Shown: positions 1-10,041, counted from the stretch's first letter. The stretch is DNA of 64,000 nucleotides from Rhodanobacter sp. C03 (GCF_002001175.1 NZ_MUNT01000005.1:1-64000); one strand, 5' to 3'. Numbers and translations are program-made. The notes: generated from the sequence alone by a model not told the origin.

Positions 1-197
1 AGGTAAATCGGCACGGCGGTGCCGGCGACCTGCCTCCACAGACACCTTTTCCCCGTAGCAGGTCCGGTGCTTTCTCATGGCCGTCTGGACGGCCGTTTCT
101 AACTTAATTGATCAGAGCATCCCTAACTCCGCATTATCCCCACTTGTCGGAAAAGCACATTCTGACCTTGAGGTATCACTGTTTTGCTCAACCCGTC
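1..197. other. Non-coding left edge with a hairpin
   Basis: No credible gene was seen. The stretch is AT-richer than most of the window in its right half. A perfect stem lies at 79-94 (GGCCGTC, loop TG, GACGGCC), followed on the plus strand by a short T-rich tract, so it could terminate a plus-strand gene lying outside the window. On the minus strand the hairpin has no T tract, so it is a poor terminator for the RES gene. Confidence 0.4.
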
Positions 198-1130
198 CTA
201 CGAAGCTGTACCGTCCCAAGTTATTGAGCCATCTTCACCAAATGTAGTGGAGATTGCAATTGTCTGCGTTTTATAAATTCCATAACCAAAATAAGCAGAA
301 ATCAGCACCGCCTTGCAAGAAATGGGAATCACTTTTTCCTCATAACATCTACGCGTTAGAGCAATATTCATGCCGCCTCGATTGGCAATGCTCGGATAGT
401 AGAGTGCTTCACTAGATCCCGGGTAATCGACTTCAAGGTCAAGAAATAAACCAGCTACCGCACTGCTAGCTTTATAGTCATTAGCTGTGGCCGCCTTGCG
501 CGAAAACAACTCTGCAAGAAACGCATCTGTAACGAGACAAACGTAATCGGCTTGAGTTTTTGCCCTTGGGATCCAATCTAGAATTTCCCTAACTTGAGAA
601 TTCTCTGGTGAAAGAATGGAACTTCGTCCGTATCGCCGAATGTGATCAATCTCGCCAATTAATGTTGTTCTGAACGTCACCCCTGGTCGTGGAGCACACG
701 TCAGCAGATAAACCAAGCTGCCACGTTCTGGTGCTATTTCTCCCAAAACGGTTGCTTCATCAAATGCTGCATAGAAGACAGGGCAACCAGGAACATGGCA
801 GCGTCCGTAGCTAACGACAGATGGCGCTGGTGGGATTGATAGGTCAGCAATATTCGCGAGTAAAGGTGTCGATTTTGGCTGCGCGTATCGACCTACCGGC
901 TTGATGGTTACAGCACGCCCACGAATCATCGGCTTTACCGGCGTGTCTTCGATGACAGGCGCGTGGTGCCCCGCTACTGCGGCAGAAATAAGATGTCTCA
1001 GCTTTTCCCATGTGTACCTGGCATACGAATCTGGATGAAGCATATCCATAGCGGCCAACGCTTGCTCCATTGTCAGGTCGCTGTCTGGCAACTCTTTGAA
1101 AGAGTTGTAAGTGCTGACGTTATTACTCAT
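198..1130 (-). CDS. RES-domain protein (putative NAD-degrading toxin fold)
   Basis: A 310-residue protein. Residues about 108-135 ([18 protein letters not shown] followed by TVLGEI) match the start of RES domains, where the conserved Arg, Tyr and Glu form the active site of toxins that degrade NAD+. About 105 residues precede this motif, longer than in classic RES toxins of about 150-200 residues, and their function is unknown. Base composition is clearly more AT-rich than in neighbouring genes, which suggests horizontal acquisition. The start ATG overlaps the hutU stop by 8 bp, so translation may be coupled to hutU. No Xre/MbcA-type antitoxin gene is visible on either side. The fold assignment is fairly sure; toxin activity is inference, and a stand-alone RES protein of another role is possible. 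Confidence 0.7.
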   Translation of the reverse strand: MSNNVSTYNSFKELPDSDLTMEQALAAMDMLHPDSYARYTWEKLRHLISAAVAGHHAPVIEDTPVKPMIRGRAVTIKPVGRYAQPKSTPLLANIADLSIPPAPSVVSYGRCHVPGCPVFYAAFDEATVLGEIAPERGSLVYLLTCAPRPGVTFRTTLIGEIDHIRRYGRSSILSPENSQVREILDWIPRAKTQADYVCLVTDAFLAELFSRKAATANDYKASSAVAGLFLDLEVDYPGSSEALYYPSIANRGGMNIALTRRCYEEKVIPISCKAVLISAYFGYGIYKTQTIAISTTFGEDGSITWDGTAS

Positions 1131-2817
1131 ACGCAGAACGGCTGGTAGCCTCCATCGGCAACTTCAACCCCTGCTCTTTCGCACAAGCAATCGCATCCTC
1201 ATACCCCGCATCCGCATGCCGCATCACGCCGGTGCCCGGATCGTTCCACAGCACCCGCGCAATCCGCTTGTCCGCTTCAGCTGTGCCATCGCAGACGATC
1301 ACGATACCGGAGTGCTGCGAGTAGCCCATGCCTACCCCGCCACCATGATGCAGCGACACCCACGTCGCGCCACCAGCCACATTCAACATCGCGTTGAGCA
1401 GCGGCCAGTCGCTGACGGCGTCGCTGCCGTCCTTCATCGCTTCGGTTTCACGGTTCGGTGAAGCGACGGAGCCGGAGTCGAGGTGGTCACGACCGATCAC
1501 CACCGGCGCCTTCAGCTCGCCGTTGCGTACCATCTCGTTGAACGCGAGGCCGAGCTTGTGGCGCTGGCCGAGGCCGACCCAGCAGATGCGTGCGGGCAGG
1601 CCCTGGAAGCTGATGCGCTCCTTGGCCATGTCGAGCCAGTTGTGCAGGTGCTGGTCGTCGGGGATGAGTTCCTTGACCTTGGCGTCGGTCTTGTAGATGT
1701 CTTCCGGATCGCCGGACAGCGCGACCCAGCGGAACGGGCCGATGCCGCGGCAGAACAGCGGGCGCACGTAGGCGGGCACGAAGCCGGGGAACGCGAACGC
1801 GTTGGCGAGGCCTTCGTCCTTGGCCATCTGGCGGATGTTGTTGCCGTAGTCGAAGGTGGGGATGCCCTGCGCGTGGAACGCGAGCATCGCCTCGACGTGG
1901 GTGCGCATGGAGTGCTTGGCGGCATCGCGCGTGCGCTGCGGATCGTTCTTGCGGCGCTCGAACCACTGCTCCAGCGTCCAGCCCTGCGGCAGGTAGCCGT
2001 TGACCGGATCGTGCGCGCTGGTCTGGTCGGTGACGGCATCGGGACGCACGCCGCGCTTGACCAGTTCCGGCAGCACGTCGGCCGCATTACCAAGCAATGC
2101 GATGGATTTCGCTTCGCCTGCTTTCGTGTATTTCTCGATGCGCGCCAGCGCGTCGTCCAGGTCGGTGGCCTGCTCGTCGACGTAGCGCGTCTTCAGGCGC
2201 ATGTCGATGCGGCTCTGCTGGCATTCGATATTGAGCGAGCACGCACCGGCCAGCGACGCGGCCAGCGGCTGCGCACCGCCCATGCCGCCGAGGCCGGCGG
2301 TGAGGATCCAGCGCCCTTTCAAGTTCCCGTTGTAATGCTGGCGGCCCATCTCGACGAAGGTCTCGTAGGTGCCCTGCACGATGCCCTGCGAGCCGATGTA
2401 GATCCACGAGCCGGCCGTCATCTGGCCGTACATCATCAGGCCTTTCTTATCGAGCTCGTTGAAGTGCTCCCAGGTCGCCCACGCCGGCACCAAATTGGAG
2501 TTGGCGATCAGCACGCGCGGCGCATCCTTGTGCGTGGGAAACACGCCGACCGGCTTGCCGGACTGCACCAGCAGCGTCTCGTCGTCGTTCAACTCGCGCA
2601 GCGATTTCAGGATCGCGTCGAAGCACTCCCAGTTGCGCGCCGCGCGCCCGATGCCGCCGTACACCACCAGCTCGGCCGGGTTCTCCGCCACCTCCGGATC
2701 GAGGTTGTTCTGCAACATGCGGAACGGCGCCTCGCTGAGCCAGCTCTTGCAGGAAAGCTCGGTGCCGCGCGGGGCGCGGATGACGCGGGTGGTGTCGATG
2801 CGGGTGGGGGCGTTCAT
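1123..2817 (-). CDS. hutU: Urocanate hydratase
   Basis: Converts urocanate to 4-imidazolone-5-propionate, step 2 of histidine degradation, in the cytosol with tightly bound NAD+. At 564 residues it has family length. [17 protein letters not shown] near the N-terminus, [13 protein letters not shown] and the catalytic-region motif [11 protein letters not shown] (Cys-412, equivalent to Cys-410 of the Pseudomonas enzyme) are present. The start [10 protein letters not shown] is preferred to an upstream ATG at 2844 because the family begins there. The last residues after LKLPM (EATSRSAYE) do not resemble the usual short C-terminus and coincide with the border of the AT-rich RES gene. hutH is not adjacent; hutF and hutI are elsewhere in the window. 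The upstream inverted repeat at 2828-2848 may regulate it. Confidence 0.97.
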   Translation of the reverse strand: MNAPTRIDTTRVIRAPRGTELSCKSWLSEAPFRMLQNNLDPEVAENPAELVVYGGIGRAARNWECFDAILKSLRELNDDETLLVQSGKPVGVFPTHKDAPRVLIANSNLVPAWATWEHFNELDKKGLMMYGQMTAGSWIYIGSQGIVQGTYETFVEMGRQHYNGNLKGRWILTAGLGGMGGAQPLAASLAGACSLNIECQQSRIDMRLKTRYVDEQATDLDDALARIEKYTKAGEAKSIALLGNAADVLPELVKRGVRPDAVTDQTSAHDPVNGYLPQGWTLEQWFERRKNDPQRTRDAAKHSMRTHVEAMLAFHAQGIPTFDYGNNIRQMAKDEGLANAFAFPGFVPAYVRPLFCRGIGPFRWVALSGDPEDIYKTDAKVKELIPDDQHLHNWLDMAKERISFQGLPARICWVGLGQRHKLGLAFNEMVRNGELKAPVVIGRDHLDSGSVASPNRETEAMKDGSDAVSDWPLLNAMLNVAGGATWVSLHHGGGVGMGYSQHSGIVIVCDGTAEADKRIARVLWNDPGTGVMRHADAGYEDAIACAKEQGLKLPMEATSRSAYE

Positions 2818-2827
2818 GGCGGAGGGC

Positions 2828-2848
2828 TCCGGTGAGGCAATCACCGGA
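2828..2848. promoter_or_regulatory. Inverted repeat just upstream of hutU
   Basis: Perfect 8-bp arms TCCGGTGA and TCACCGGA separated by GGCAA, ending 11 bp before the hutU start codon. It could be an operator or a hairpin in the 5' leader. It does not match the TGTATA-type HutC site known from Pseudomonas. Function is inferred from position only. Confidence 0.4.
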
Positions 2849-2919
2849 TTATAGCCACGGCAGCACCCGTGCCCGGGAATGACCCGAAGTTCGGGCCAGC
2901 ACGCCCCGCAAGTCGACGA

Positions 2920-4584
2920 TCAGTGTGGCGGCAACTTGAGCCTCGTGCTGTTCAAGCCGCCAGGACCAGCCTGCTGCTTGAGTGCCTCGCGCATTTCCGA
3001 CAAGGCTGTCTGGTGGTCGGGATCGTTACCGAACCGTGCGTTGAATTCGTCATACGTATCTTTCAGCCCTGCCCGTGGCTCGGCAACCTGGATCATGGCG
3101 CGCAGCACCCATCCATTGGCTTCGTTCGGAAACTTCTGGGTGATCTGGCTGGAGATCTCCCAGGCCTTGTCCCATTCCCGGGTCTTGTAGCCATAGATAT
3201 TGCCCAGTTCGAGCAGCTGCCAGGAACTGCTGGGGTCGAGTGCGACGGCACGACGCAATGCCTCGATGGCGTGCGGATAATCCTGCAATGCTTCATACGC
3301 GAGGGCGCGCGCCCTGAACCCTGCATCGAATTGCGGATCGGTGGCCACGACCTTGTCAGCCTCGGCGAGCGCCCATTGCGGGTAACCCAGATAGGTCAGG
3401 CTGAAGGAACGGTTTGCCTGCGCACGTATGGCCAGAGGATTGTAGGGAAGAAACCGCAAGGTCTCCGACAGGTAGACCACGACCATTTCCGGATGGCCGT
3501 TGTCAGAAGCCAGATCTCCAGCGCGCCACATGATGGCGGTGGTGGGCAACTGGTCGAAGATCTCGTGATAGTTGGCCAGCTGGATCTTCGGATCACAGTG
3601 GCAGTCGCTGGCCTCATAGAACGACGCTTCCGTCGGCAGCAACTTGAGCAGCGGGTTCTCCATGGCATGCGCTTGTGCCTGACTGGCCAGCTGTTCCATC
3701 GCTTGCGGCGAACCACCCCAGATCGGTTGACGCGCAAACATCAGATCGCTGTTGATCGCATAGTCGGCGGGCGCGGCGGCAAGTCCCCGCTCGCCGATAT
3801 TCTCGACGAAGTCCCGGGTACGGCCGATGTTGGCACCGTCGATCCACGCCACGTAAGCCGGTGTGAGTCGGGGTTCCAGCGCAAGAGCCTGCTGCAGATC
3901 GTTCTCCGCCAGCGCGAGCAAGCTCGACATCGACTGCAAGTTGGCCGGCGCTGTTTTCTCTGTGTAGTCTTCCCCACGCGCATCCTGCGCCATTTCTGCA
4001 TAGGCATAGCCGCTGGCTGCATAGGCGAAGGCGCTCTTGGGGGACGCACGCTTCCACGCATCGAGCAATGGTCGCTCGCTGGCCGCGTCATAGTGGAAGT
4101 CCTGCAGATAGATCGCATCGAGCAGGCCGTGCGCTTCGGGTTGCGTCAACTGCGCATGCAGAGCGGCAGCGAGGCGATTGTCCAGTTCGGCCGTTTGCCC
4201 GTTGCGAATGAGCGCGTTGATTTCGGTCGTCGAAATCATGGGCTGCAGGCGATAACGACAATACGCAACGACAGCGTCATGCGACCAGTGACTGTGCGGT
4301 GGATCGGGATAAGCCAGGCAACGCTGCAGCGGATCCTCGATCGACTCTGCCGCTCTGGCTGCAGTCACGAACTGGCGAATTTCATCAGTGGAGTAAGCAG
4401 GCTTTGTAATAGGCGCGTGCTGCAGTCTGACGAACAGATTGGCCTTGGCGTCAGTGAGTCGCACCACTTCGGATGCGGGCGCCGCTTGCTGCCGCGGCGT
4501 CTGCGCAATGGGTTGTGAGCAGCCAGCCAGAGTCGCGAGCAGCGATACGCCGGCCAGCCGCAGCCATCCTTTCCACGAAGTCAT
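2920..4584 (-). CDS. TPR/DUF4034-like lipoprotein, paralogue 1
   Basis: A 554-residue protein with a lipoprotein signal peptide (LLATLAGC, lipid-anchor Cys-22). The middle and C-terminal parts contain repeated helical pairs typical of tetratricopeptide repeats (for example LDPSSSWQLLELGNIYGYK). The central region with WKRASPKSAFAYAASGYAY and DARGEDY resembles DUF4034 proteins; this family name is from memory. A conserved block QRCLAYPDPPHSHWSHDAV is shared almost unchanged with the next gene, so the two arose by tandem duplication. Two cysteines lie in a CHC motif (ASDCHCD). It probably acts in the periplasm as a scaffold or binding protein. No enzyme motif is visible and the role is unknown. 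Confidence 0.75.
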   Translation of the reverse strand: MTSWKGWLRLAGVSLLATLAGCSQPIAQTPRQQAAPASEVVRLTDAKANLFVRLQHAPITKPAYSTDEIRQFVTAARAAESIEDPLQRCLAYPDPPHSHWSHDAVVAYCRYRLQPMISTTEINALIRNGQTAELDNRLAAALHAQLTQPEAHGLLDAIYLQDFHYDAASERPLLDAWKRASPKSAFAYAASGYAYAEMAQDARGEDYTEKTAPANLQSMSSLLALAENDLQQALALEPRLTPAYVAWIDGANIGRTRDFVENIGERGLAAAPADYAINSDLMFARQPIWGGSPQAMEQLASQAQAHAMENPLLKLLPTEASFYEASDCHCDPKIQLANYHEIFDQLPTTAIMWRAGDLASDNGHPEMVVVYLSETLRFLPYNPLAIRAQANRSFSLTYLGYPQWALAEADKVVATDPQFDAGFRARALAYEALQDYPHAIEALRRAVALDPSSSWQLLELGNIYGYKTREWDKAWEISSQITQKFPNEANGWVLRAMIQVAEPRAGLKDTYDEFNARFGNDPDHQTALSEMREALKQQAGPGGLNSTRLKLPPH

Positions 4585-4641
4585 CCCCTACTCCCCTAAT
4601 CCCCAAGTGCCACGACACTATCAGAGCAGTGCGCGCCTGCA

Positions 4642-6264
4642 CTACTTGCTTTTGGCGGCCAGTACCTGGCTGCCCGAATGGGTCTGCATGATCAGTTCCG
4701 TACGCATCCGCGTGGCCTCCTTCGCCAATGCCGGATCGTTGCCAAAGTGCGTCTCGAAATACTCGACGGTGTCCTTCAGCCCAGCCCGTGGCTGCTTCTC
4801 CTGGATGGTGGCGCGCAGCCTCCAACCGTACGGACTTTCCGGGTGGATCTTGATCAGCTGGTCGGCAACGTCCCAGCCCTTGTTCCAGTCGTGCGTCCAG
4901 TACACGAACATCTCGCCAAGCTGGCCCAGTGACCACATGTCGCTGGGATCGAGCGCCAGCGCAGCGCGAAAATCCTGTTCGGCATGTGCGTAGTCTTCCA
5001 TCGCTTCATTGGCATAGCCGCGAACCTTGAAAGCACCCTCGTTGCGCGGTGACGCGGCGATCAGCTGGTTGGCCTCGGCGACTGCCCATGCAGCCTCGTC
5101 GAATCCGACCAGATCGTAAGCCCGGCGAACCCGCGCATCGTCGAGACCCTGATTGAAGCGCAACGCCTCCGACAGGTAGATCACCGACACTTCCGGATGC
5201 TTGCTGCCGGTCGCTGCATTTCCGGCGCTGAGGAGATCGCCGCTGAGAGCAACCTGGTCGAGTGCCGCCGGGTACGCGGCCAACTCAGTTTCCTTGTCGC
5301 ACTCGCAAGTATCTGCCTGGTAGAAAGGTTGTTCCGACTGCAGCAGCACCAGCAGCGGGTTGCTCTTGGCGTGGAGCTGCGCCTGATCGGCAAGATGTTT
5401 CATGGCACCCAGCGAGCCACCCCATCGCGGCTGCTGCAGCCACATCTGCATGCTGTAGATGGAGTAGTTGTCTGGCGCCATGGCAAGCCCGCGCCTGGCG
5501 GCATCGAGGCCATAGGTGCGGCCGAGGCTCAGGCCTCCGGCATGAACCATCGCCATGTACGCCGGTGTGATTCGCGGATCCAGTTCAATCGCATGGCGCA
5601 GGTCGGCATCGGCCTGGGCCAGCAACTTCTCCATCGCGTCGATATTGTTTTGCGGCGTGTCCGCGATGTACTGCTGGCCACGCGCATCGGCGGCCATCTG
5701 TCCATAGGCATAGCCGCTGGCTGCATACGCGTAGGCGCTGTGCGGCGAATCGCGCTTCCACGCGTCCAGGGTGGGCCGGATATCGAACGAGCCGTTGCGG
5801 AAATCCTCGTAGAACGTGCGATCGAGCAACCCACGCGACTCCGGCTGCGTCAGCTGGGCCTGCAACGCCTGCGCGAGACGACTGTCGACTTCCGCGGCAT
5901 GGCCGCTCTGGATCAGGCTCTGCACTTCGGCGAACGAGATCACCGGTTGATAGCGGTAATGGCAATAGGCACTCACCGCATCATGCGACCAGTGACTGCG
6001 CGGCGGATCGGGATACGCGAGGCAGCGTTGCAGCGGATCCTTGATCGCCTCGGCCTGCTTGGCGGCGGCGATAAACGTGTTCGCCTCCTCACGGGTGAAC
6101 AGGTGGCGCTTGGCAGCGTTCAGATGGATGGGCACGGATTGCTGCGCCACCTCGGCACTCATCTGGCGGAATCGGCTCACCCCCGACCAGATGCCCCATG
6201 CCCACTCCCCGATACCGAGCAGGATGACGGCCACAATCAGCAGCCAGCGTGGACCTGAACCCAT
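4642..6264 (-). CDS. TPR/DUF4034-like membrane-anchored protein, paralogue 2
   Basis: A 540-residue paralogue of the gene at 2920-4584. Both share QRCLAYPDPP, SHWSHDAV, AYAASGYAY and the C-terminal block PRAGLKDT. Here the N-terminus is a single transmembrane segment (LLIVAVILLGIGEWAWGIW) without a lipobox Cys, so it would be tethered to the inner membrane rather than lipidated. The CHC motif of the paralogue becomes CEC (ADTCECD). TPR-like helices fill the C-terminal half. The two genes are 57 bp apart, on the same strand, and lie downstream of a GAF sensor kinase, so co-transcription is possible. The biochemical role is unknown. Confidence 0.75.
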   Translation of the reverse strand: MGSGPRWLLIVAVILLGIGEWAWGIWSGVSRFRQMSAEVAQQSVPIHLNAAKRHLFTREEANTFIAAAKQAEAIKDPLQRCLAYPDPPRSHWSHDAVSAYCHYRYQPVISFAEVQSLIQSGHAAEVDSRLAQALQAQLTQPESRGLLDRTFYEDFRNGSFDIRPTLDAWKRDSPHSAYAYAASGYAYGQMAADARGQQYIADTPQNNIDAMEKLLAQADADLRHAIELDPRITPAYMAMVHAGGLSLGRTYGLDAARRGLAMAPDNYSIYSMQMWLQQPRWGGSLGAMKHLADQAQLHAKSNPLLVLLQSEQPFYQADTCECDKETELAAYPAALDQVALSGDLLSAGNAATGSKHPEVSVIYLSEALRFNQGLDDARVRRAYDLVGFDEAAWAVAEANQLIAASPRNEGAFKVRGYANEAMEDYAHAEQDFRAALALDPSDMWSLGQLGEMFVYWTHDWNKGWDVADQLIKIHPESPYGWRLRATIQEKQPRAGLKDTVEYFETHFGNDPALAKEATRMRTELIMQTHSGSQVLAAKSK

Positions 6265-6346
6265 GTCGTGCCTCCCCCAGGCAGATGTGCTGCGACAGTA
6301 GCACCGGCCTGATGCCGATGTCAGTCCGGCTCAGCGGCTGGCGCGA

Positions 6347-7627
6347 TCAGCAGGGGACCGGATCTTCATCGCGCGCGCAGCTGCCGGCACCAGGCATCGG
6401 CGGGGAGATGGATTGCACCGGCATGCGAAAGACGAACCGCGTGACAGACTCGTTGGACGACACCTGCAGCGTGCCGTGATGTGCCTTGGCGATTTCCGCT
6501 GCGATGTACAGGCCCAGACCCAGCCCGGACTGCGAGGCATCGTCGGCAGCATGCGAAAACGGCTGGAACAGGCGCGCAATCTTCCCTGCGGGAATCGGCT
6601 TGCCGCCGTTCGTCACAGCCAGTTCAAACGCTTCCTTGTCGCTCTGCGCAGTGACCTGTATCGGTTGCCCGGCATCCCCATGGATCACCGCATTGGTCAG
6701 CAGGTTCGCCAGCAGCTGCGCGAGCCGGTGGGCATCGCAGGTGACTGGCCGCCCGATCGCAATCACCACATCCATGGCGCGATCCGCATGCGCCTGCTGC
6801 ACTTCGGCAATGACGCTTTGCAGTTCCGCAGCGAGATCGTCTTCCTGCCGCAGCTCGGCCGGAATGCCGCCACCAAGCTTGCCACGGGCGAAGTCCAGGA
6901 CGTTCTTGATCAGCTCGGCCATGCGCGTGGCGCTCTGCTGGATATAGCCGATGGTGCGCTGCGAACTGGCGTCCTGTGCGGTCATCTGCAACAGACCGGC
7001 GCCCACCCGGATCGCGGTCAACGGGTTGCGCAGATCGTGCCCGAGCACGGCGATGAACTGCTCGCGCAACTTCGCCGTTTCATGTGCGTCGAGCAGTGCG
7101 CTGGTGCTGCGTTCGAGCCGTTCGACGACATCCAGTTCGGCGGCAATCAGCTTGGTGAACAACTGCAGCGTGGTGACCACGTTCGGGTCGTCCAACTTCG
7201 CCGGCAGCGGATCGAGCGCGCACAGCGTGCCGAAGAACTCGCCGTCCAGGCGGAAGATCGGTATCGATACATAGCTCTCGAAGCCGTACAGCTTCGGCAC
7301 CGGGTGCTGGGCGAATTGCGGGTTGGTACTGGCGTGACTGAACACCACCGGCTGATGGTGCTGCCGGATCTCGTTGCAGATCGTGGATTCGAGAACCAGC
7401 TCGCCACCCGGCTTCAAGCCGAAGTCGATCAGGTCGTAAACCGCGCAGGCCGTCCATTTCGTCTCGGTAACGCGGGCGATCGCCGCGAAACGCATGCCGG
7501 TCGTATGCGCGACCACCTGCAGGATCGTGGGGATCAAGCCGATGCGGGCAATTGCTTCCACATCATCGGCAATCGGACGATATATCGAAATTCCAGCGCG
7601 GTCGTCTGTTTGCATCCGCTGGAGCAT
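6347..7627 (-). CDS. GAF-domain sensor histidine kinase
   Basis: A soluble kinase of 426 residues. Residues about 30-170 form a GAF domain (FESYVSIPIFRLDGEFFGTLCALDP). A HisKA domain follows with the phosphorylated His-197 in LGHDLRNPL, then a HATPase_c domain with the N box (LLANLLTNAVIHG, about 305-317) and the G box GLGLGLYIA (368-376). No transmembrane segment, PAS domain or receiver is visible, so it should sense a cytosolic ligand or interact with a membrane partner. No response regulator is adjacent; the nearest one (22010) has its own kinase. An in-frame ATG at codon 5 is an alternative start. It diverges from the S41 peptidase gene across 72 bp. Confidence 0.9.
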   Translation of the reverse strand: MLQRMQTDDRAGISIYRPIADDVEAIARIGLIPTILQVVAHTTGMRFAAIARVTETKWTACAVYDLIDFGLKPGGELVLESTICNEIRQHHQPVVFSHASTNPQFAQHPVPKLYGFESYVSIPIFRLDGEFFGTLCALDPLPAKLDDPNVVTTLQLFTKLIAAELDVVERLERSTSALLDAHETAKLREQFIAVLGHDLRNPLTAIRVGAGLLQMTAQDASSQRTIGYIQQSATRMAELIKNVLDFARGKLGGGIPAELRQEDDLAAELQSVIAEVQQAHADRAMDVVIAIGRPVTCDAHRLAQLLANLLTNAVIHGDAGQPIQVTAQSDKEAFELAVTNGGKPIPAGKIARLFQPFSHAADDASQSGLGLGLYIAAEIAKAHHGTLQVSSNESVTRFVFRMPVQSISPPMPGAGSCARDEDPVPC

Positions 7628-7699
7628 ACCCCTGTACCGGACAAGTCGCTGGAGTACGGAACACGCAGCCGGTTATCCTGCCCCTTCGTTTCAATCGGA

Positions 7700-9961
7700 A
7701 TGAAGCCCATGCGAGCCTTCGGACGAGTGGTTGTCGGTAGCCTGCTTGCGTTGCTCGCCTCGACTTGGGCCAGCGCATCCCCCGACACCGCCGATCCCAG
7801 TCACAAACAGGTCGCGGCATTCGCCCGACTTTACGGCGTGGTCCGTTATTTCTATCCCGGTGACGCCGCACAAGGCATCGACTGGAACCGATTCGCCGTG
7901 GCCGGCGTCACCGACGCACAGCAGGCGCATGGCAGCGCCGGCCTGCAAAGCAAACTGAACGCACTATTCGGGACGCTGGGACCGGGCATCGACATCGTTC
8001 CCGATACCGCTGCATTTCCCGCGCTGCCACTCGAGACCACAAAGCGGCCGCTGGTCGCTTGGCGCTACCTGGGTTTTCCGGCGAAGGACACTCCCTATGC
8101 TGGTGAGCGAACGTCCCGCAGCGGCGGCGACCGGTTCGTCGGCCTTGCCAACGAGCTGGACGCAAACCCATTACGCGGCAAGACGATCCGCCTGCGCGGC
8201 AGCATCAGGGCGTTGAACCAGTCCACCACCACGGGTCTGGGGCTCTGGTTGCGGACCGACCGGAAGGGCAAACCGCCGGGCTTTTTCAGGAATACCGGTG
8301 ACAGCCAGGTGCATGATCTGGCATGGCATGACTATGTGATCACCGCGCCAGTCGGCACCGACGCATCGATACTCGCGTTCGGATTCACGATGAGTCTGGC
8401 AGGCGACGCGAAGGAACCCGCTGCCGCCTTTCGAAACCTGACGCTGGAAGTCAGCGACGAACACGGCGGATGGAAGCCGGTCGCGATTCCCGATCTCCGT
8501 TTGGCGCAGAAGCGTTCGCGGCCATGGTTTCTGGTCGGCAGTGCCGCCACGGACAACACGAACCTCTCATGGCAGCAGACCGGCGCTGAGCCGGGTTATC
8601 TGGTTCTGCGGCAGCATGGCGCAGCGGTTGAGCGCACGTTGTTCGATGCACCGCCCGTGGCCGGCAAGACGGCAGAGTTCGCGCTCGGCGCCGGTCTGAA
8701 GGCACGCGTCGCGTTGACACTGACGGACACGCAGGCACGGCCGTCACCGGATCGCGCCACGGCGCTGCAGGCACTCAAGGCACGCCTCGCCGGCATGCCC
8801 GATCCAAAGACCTCCATCGCATCCGGCGCCGCGCGTGAGGCCGACATCGTGGTGGCCTGGAACGTGTTCCGGCACTTCTATCCGTACTGGGACGTGATCC
8901 ATGTCGACTGGGATCGCGAACTGCCCCGCGCGCTGGCCGAGGCGGACAAGGCGGATTCCAGAGCCGCTCAGAAACGCACGCTGCAACGCCTGCTCGCCCC
9001 GCTTGAGGACGCCCACGGCACCGTGTTCGACACGATGGGGAAAAAGCAGGCCAGCCTGCCGATCGCGCTCGAGCCGGTCGAGCATCAATGGGTGGTCGTC
9101 GCCACGAGCGTGCCCGACCAGGCCAGGATCGGCGATGTGATCACCTCGATCGATGGGGTAGCCATGCCGCAGGCGAAAGACCAGGCCGAAGCGCTCGCCT
9201 CCGGCCAGCCGTCATCGCTTGCCTGGAAGGCGCTGCAAAGCTTGCAGTGGGGGCCGGTAACCGAGGCACACCGCTTTGGCCTGAAGCATGCCGATGGATC
9301 GGCCAGTACCGTATCGCTTGCTTATGCCGCGCCTATGACGCCGTCCACGGCTCGACCGGCACCGATCGCCGAACTGAAACCGGGCATCTGGTACGTCGAT
9401 CTGGCGCGCACCGATATCGCGCTGTTCACGGCAAACCTTGCGCAGCTGGCCAGCGCGCGCACGGTGATCTACGACGTCCGTGGCTACCCGAAGGATTTCC
9501 AGGTCAGCAAGACTCTTCCCGCGCACCTGCTCGACCACGCCGAGCACGCGAAGTGGATGCACGTTCCACGTTACGTCGGCCCGTTTGGCGAACTCGCCGG
9601 TTATGACGAGGTGGGTTGGGATATCCAGCCGGCATTGCCGCATTTCACGTCTCGCGCGATCTTCCTCGCCGATGGCCGCACGATCAGCCAGGCCGAGGCG
9701 GTCATGGGCTATGTGCAGGATGAAAAACTGGGAACGATCGTCGGGGCGACTACGCGCGGAGTGGATGGAAACGTCACTTCGTTCGAGGTCCCGCTCGGGT
9801 TCCGGCTGATCTTTACCGGCATGAAGGTGACGCATCACGATGGCGTCAGCCGCTATCACGCGCTCGGCACGGTGCCGGATGTAGCCGTGCAGCCGACAAT
9901 CGCTGGCGTCCGCGCCGGTCGCGACGAAGTGCTGGAGGCGGCGCTGAAGCTGGCGAAGTGA
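7700..9961 (+). CDS. Secreted S41-family (tail-specific type) peptidase
   Basis: A 753-residue exported serine protease. The N-terminal signal peptide (VVVGSLLALLASTWASA) is followed by about 270 residues of unassigned beta-rich sequence. Peptidase elements fill the C-terminal half, with the probable nucleophile Ser-663 in DGRTISQAE, the usual S41 signature. A segment around VPDQARIGDVITSIDGV resembles a PDZ-like substrate-binding loop. A much longer upstream in-frame extension exists but overlaps the divergent kinase gene and lacks coding character; ATG at 7700 directly precedes the signal peptide, with ATG at 7709 as an alternative. It acts in the periplasm or outside the cell; the natural substrate cannot be deduced. 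Confidence 0.85.
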   Translation: MKPMRAFGRVVVGSLLALLASTWASASPDTADPSHKQVAAFARLYGVVRYFYPGDAAQGIDWNRFAVAGVTDAQQAHGSAGLQSKLNALFGTLGPGIDIVPDTAAFPALPLETTKRPLVAWRYLGFPAKDTPYAGERTSRSGGDRFVGLANELDANPLRGKTIRLRGSIRALNQSTTTGLGLWLRTDRKGKPPGFFRNTGDSQVHDLAWHDYVITAPVGTDASILAFGFTMSLAGDAKEPAAAFRNLTLEVSDEHGGWKPVAIPDLRLAQKRSRPWFLVGSAATDNTNLSWQQTGAEPGYLVLRQHGAAVERTLFDAPPVAGKTAEFALGAGLKARVALTLTDTQARPSPDRATALQALKARLAGMPDPKTSIASGAAREADIVVAWNVFRHFYPYWDVIHVDWDRELPRALAEADKADSRAAQKRTLQRLLAPLEDAHGTVFDTMGKKQASLPIALEPVEHQWVVVATSVPDQARIGDVITSIDGVAMPQAKDQAEALASGQPSSLAWKALQSLQWGPVTEAHRFGLKHADGSASTVSLAYAAPMTPSTARPAPIAELKPGIWYVDLARTDIALFTANLAQLASARTVIYDVRGYPKDFQVSKTLPAHLLDHAEHAKWMHVPRYVGPFGELAGYDEVGWDIQPALPHFTSRAIFLADGRTISQAEAVMGYVQDEKLGTIVGATTRGVDGNVTSFEVPLGFRLIFTGMKVTHHDGVSRYHALGTVPDVAVQPTIAGVRAGRDEVLEAALKLAK

Positions 9962-10041
9962 TGTGGCAGCTGCCTTCCAGCACTGGCAGGCAGTCGTCGC
10001 GAAGTGGATGCTGGCACCACCAAAGATAAGAGGAGCGGCGC

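Noticed and set aside
1483..2835. 450-codon open frame on the plus strand
   Set aside because: Antisense shadow of hutU created by the high GC content; the translation is Arg/His/Val-rich with no family features, while the minus-strand reading is a full urocanate hydratase.
2828..2848. HutC operator upstream of hutU
   Set aside because: The inverted repeat is real but does not resemble the TGTATA...TATACA type of site; only the position is suggestive.
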